This document shows positions 5,575-7,202 of a DNA stretch of 7,202 nucleotides, in pieces. Position 1 is the first letter of the stretch; every line of letters begins with the position of its first letter. Under the pieces are notes generated by a model that was given only the letters and a program-made list of their open reading frames with translations, searched no databases and had not been told where the DNA came from. Made by a program: the position numbers and the translations under genes. The stretch comes from Candidatus Omnitrophota bacterium (GTDB taxonomy: Bacteria; Omnitrophota; Gorgyraeia; 2-01-FULL-45-10), in assembly GCA_030695725.1 (NCBI GenBank), contig JAUYPN010000052.1, forward strand, positions 1-7,202, written 5' to 3'.

Positions 5575-6954
5575 CTACTCCCCCTTTCTATTTTCCCCCG
5601 AATTTTTTAGTCCTTCGGCATGCTCAGGACTAAACCCTGAGCCTGCCGAAGGGTTTAGTAACTCATTCACTTTGGCGGTAAAATTCTTTACCGCGTCCAC
5701 TGCGCTTCTCTTCCCGCTGAAGACCATATCAAGTTCAGGATTTATATATAACTCCTTGGCTTCTCTCCATGCCGGATGAAAAGGCTCATAGATGACATAT
5801 TTCATGGCTTCATCAAGCATCGATTTATTCTTAGGCTTTTTATTGTCAAGCGCCCAATGTCCGCTCTCCGCGATATCCTTTATGGCCGGCTGGGCGAGGC
5901 CTGTATCGGCCAGCACGATCTGGCCCGATCTGCCGGCAAGCGCTTTAACTACTTCAAATGCGGCTTCAGGGTTCTTCGTTTCTTTCAATATGCAATAGCC
6001 TGAGCCGCCCGTCCCGAAAGCTCTTATTCCGGTTGGCCCCTTAGGGAACATCGCCACGTCCCAATCGAGGTCAGTCATCTTTCTTAAGCCCGGCGTCTCC
6101 CATATACCGGACGAGAACATCGCTAATCTACCCGTCATGAACATCCCCTGGACGCCCATGGCGAGGTTCGTCATCGCGGTCGAGGTCGGATGAACTTTAT
6201 ACTTATTTATCAGGTCCGAATAAAACTGCAGCCCCGCGATAGAATTTTCGGAATCGAGCGTGCACTTGGACGGATCCCTGACATCATCCACCATACTCCC
6301 GCCAAAAGTGTATACGAAATTAGGCCACGCCCATGCGTAGAACCCGTATTGAGTGACCCTACCGTCTTTATCCATCTTTGTAAGCTTCAGGGCCTTGTCC
6401 AAAAGATCGTCCATGTCCCAATCATCCTTCGGATAAGGAAGACCGGCTTCGTCAAAGAGCTTTTTGTTGTAGTAGACACAGGCAAAAGGCGCCGTGTCCC
6501 TGGGTATCGCGTACAGCTTACCGCCCACCGTGAATCTGTTAACTATTTCAGGGTAGAACTGCTTCGTGCTGAATTCCGGATCGGCTTTCACGAAAGGCGT
6601 CAGGTCCAACAGCACATCCTTTGCCTGAAATGTCACAAATAGGTCCACCTCCGTACATATTATATCGGGAGCCGAGCGTCCCGCGATCCTCGTAAGCAGC
6701 TTATCAACATAGCCGCGATACGGCGTATGATCCAGCTTCACCGCTATCTCAGGATGTGACTTCTGCCAGGTGCTAATGGTGTCGGTTACAATGTTAACTT
6801 CATCCGGCGAGCCCCAAAAGGCGACTCTCACCTCGACCGGGCTTTTGCCGCTCGGCATAGAGGTATTATCGGGCGACTTGCTCCCGCATCCCGAATTCAC
6901 TGTTATTAAAGAGCATGCCGCTAAAACGAAGATCGAAGATCTGATAGATCGCAT
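5575..6954 (-). CDS. Extracellular solute-binding protein family 1 (sugar ABC importer), lipoprotein
   Basis: This 459-residue protein should capture an oligosaccharide outside the inner membrane and deliver it to an ABC permease. Family 1 (MalE/UgpB-like) hallmarks appear in order: FWGSPDE near 48, WQKSHPEIAVKLD near 65, APDIICTEVDLF near 95, LLDLTPFVK near 115, GGKLYAIPRD near 145, VYYNKKLFDEAGLPYP near 160, MFMTGRLAMFSSGIWE near 275, and GSGYCILKETKNPEAAFEVV near 320. The N-terminus has basic residues, a hydrophobic core and SGC at 21-23, so Cys23 is the likely lipid-anchored residue. Asn at -3 is atypical for a lipobox. LAAC at 11-14 fits the consensus better but leaves too short a core. 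The ATG at 6954 is preceded by AAGGG at a 6-base spacing. The normal fold ends near FTAKVNELL; the last ~25 residues come from a palindromic repeat (5606-5659). The stop is 2 bases before the next ATG, indicating translational coupling. No permease or ATPase gene is in the window. The family call is secure; the substrate is not known. Confidence 0.92.
   Translation of the reverse strand: MRSIRSSIFVLAACSLITVNSGCGSKSPDNTSMPSGKSPVEVRVAFWGSPDEVNIVTDTISTWQKSHPEIAVKLDHTPYRGYVDKLLTRIAGRSAPDIICTEVDLFVTFQAKDVLLDLTPFVKADPEFSTKQFYPEIVNRFTVGGKLYAIPRDTAPFACVYYNKKLFDEAGLPYPKDDWDMDDLLDKALKLTKMDKDGRVTQYGFYAWAWPNFVYTFGGSMVDDVRDPSKCTLDSENSIAGLQFYSDLINKYKVHPTSTAMTNLAMGVQGMFMTGRLAMFSSGIWETPGLRKMTDLDWDVAMFPKGPTGIRAFGTGGSGYCILKETKNPEAAFEVVKALAGRSGQIVLADTGLAQPAIKDIAESGHWALDNKKPKNKSMLDEAMKYVIYEPFHPAWREAKELYINPELDMVFSGKRSAVDAVKNFTAKVNELLNPSAGSGFSPEHAEGLKNSGENRKGE
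5606..5659. repeat. Compound palindromic repeat forming the C-terminal tail of the binding protein
   Basis: CCTTCGGCATGCTCAGG (5612-5628) and CCTGAGCCTGCCGAAGG (5636-5652) are inverted copies of 17 bases with one mismatch around a 7-base spacer. Two alternative nested hairpins also exist: TTTAGTCC/GGACTAAA (5606-5613 and 5627-5634) and ACTAAACCC/GGGTTTAGT (5629-5637 and 5651-5659). The coding-strand reading gives residues ~433-450 of the binding protein (PSAGSGFSPEHAEG core). The CCTTCGGCAGGCTCAGG motif is of a type I recall as widely dispersed in environmental bacterial genomes. Its place at the 3' end of the binding-protein gene could also protect that mRNA part. Confidence 0.9.
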
Positions 6955-6963
6955 AGCGCACCC

Positions 6964-7202
6964 TTACATGAACAGATAGAACTTAAAGTAAATGGAGGAG
7001 AGGAAATCCTGCAGATTATAATAATAGTTTCCTGCCCATCCGAAGTCCACCCTTATCATACCCGGCGCGTAATATTCGAGGCCCGCCAAAAGGCCTAAAT
7101 TATCGAAAATAGACCAGTTGAGGCCGTTCGCAATATCTAGGCCCGCCTGCAGATACAGCCTGTCGTAAACGTTGTAACTGAACCTGTTCTCCAGCGCAAT
7201 GG
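6964..7202 (-). CDS. Putative outer-membrane beta-barrel protein, C-terminal fragment
   Basis: The minus-strand frame is open from the right edge to a TAA at 6966-6964 and gives the last 78 residues of a protein whose start lies outside the window. The fragment is rich in Tyr, Phe, Leu, Gly and Asn. It shows alternating hydrophobic/polar strands (YDRLYLQAGLDIA, LGLLAGLEYY, MIRVDFGWAG, SIYFKFYLFM) separated by short polar turns, which is typical of the last strands of an outer-membrane barrel. It ends Leu-Phe-Met rather than with the usual terminal Phe. The family cannot be named from this piece. The stop is 9 bases from the ATG of the next gene, a sugar-binding lipoprotein, so the two are probably cotranscribed. 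This barrel could be the outer-membrane passage or anchor for the glycan system, which is inference. A non-barrel beta-rich surface protein is the main alternative. Confidence 0.6.
   Translation of the reverse strand, partial: IALENRFSYNVYDRLYLQAGLDIANGLNWSIFDNLGLLAGLEYYAPGMIRVDFGWAGNYYYNLQDFLSSIYFKFYLFM

Noticed and set aside
6190..6642. Plus-strand open frame of 150 codons inside the binding-protein gene
   Set aside because: It is fully opposite conserved family 1 binding-protein motifs and lacks any independent support.

Overview
The window reads as one dense minus-strand operon segment, transcribed from right to left, with six genes. Both end genes are cut by the window edges. Nearly every product looks exported: two have outer-membrane or lipoprotein character and four carry Sec-type signal peptides. 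An outer-membrane beta-barrel end plus a lipoprotein binding protein points to a diderm bacterium. The roughly 50% GC, the frequent ATA and AGG codons and the many small dispersed palindromes would suit an uncultured lineage such as Omnitrophota, but that is only an impression and no marker gene is present.

Layout in transcription order: (1) 7202-6964, the C-terminal end of a probable outer-membrane beta-barrel protein; (2) 6954-5575, a family 1 extracellular sugar-binding lipoprotein of an ABC importer; (3) 5572-4964, a small secreted protein that is a single CBM11/CIA30-like galactose-binding-fold module; (4) 4895-2556, a secreted enzyme with an N-terminal module of the same kind, a middle beta-sandwich region with an Asp-box, and a C-terminal glycoamylase domain (Pfam Glycoamylase; related to GH144 endo-beta-1,2-glucanases and the C-terminal part of cyclic beta-1,2-glucan synthases); (5) 2551-779, an exported TPR protein with an Ig-like C-terminal domain; (6) 775 to beyond position 1, another exported protein that begins with a CBM11/CIA30-like module and runs off the left edge. 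Most gaps are 2 to 9 bases. The exception is a 68-base gap (4896-4963) that holds a perfect stem-loop.

Together the genes suggest an envelope system that binds and cuts an extracellular glucan, possibly beta-1,2-linked, and captures the products. The substrate is inferred. No permease or ATPase for the binding protein lies in the window.

The most unusual feature is at DNA level. Three different small repeat/palindrome elements sit inside three of the genes, all in frame. Each lies where a protein tolerates extra residues: the C-terminal tail of the binding protein, the n-region of the glycoamylase signal peptide, and the linker between signal peptide and carbohydrate module in gene 6. The last one includes a heptanucleotide tandem repeat whose slippage would shift the reading frame.
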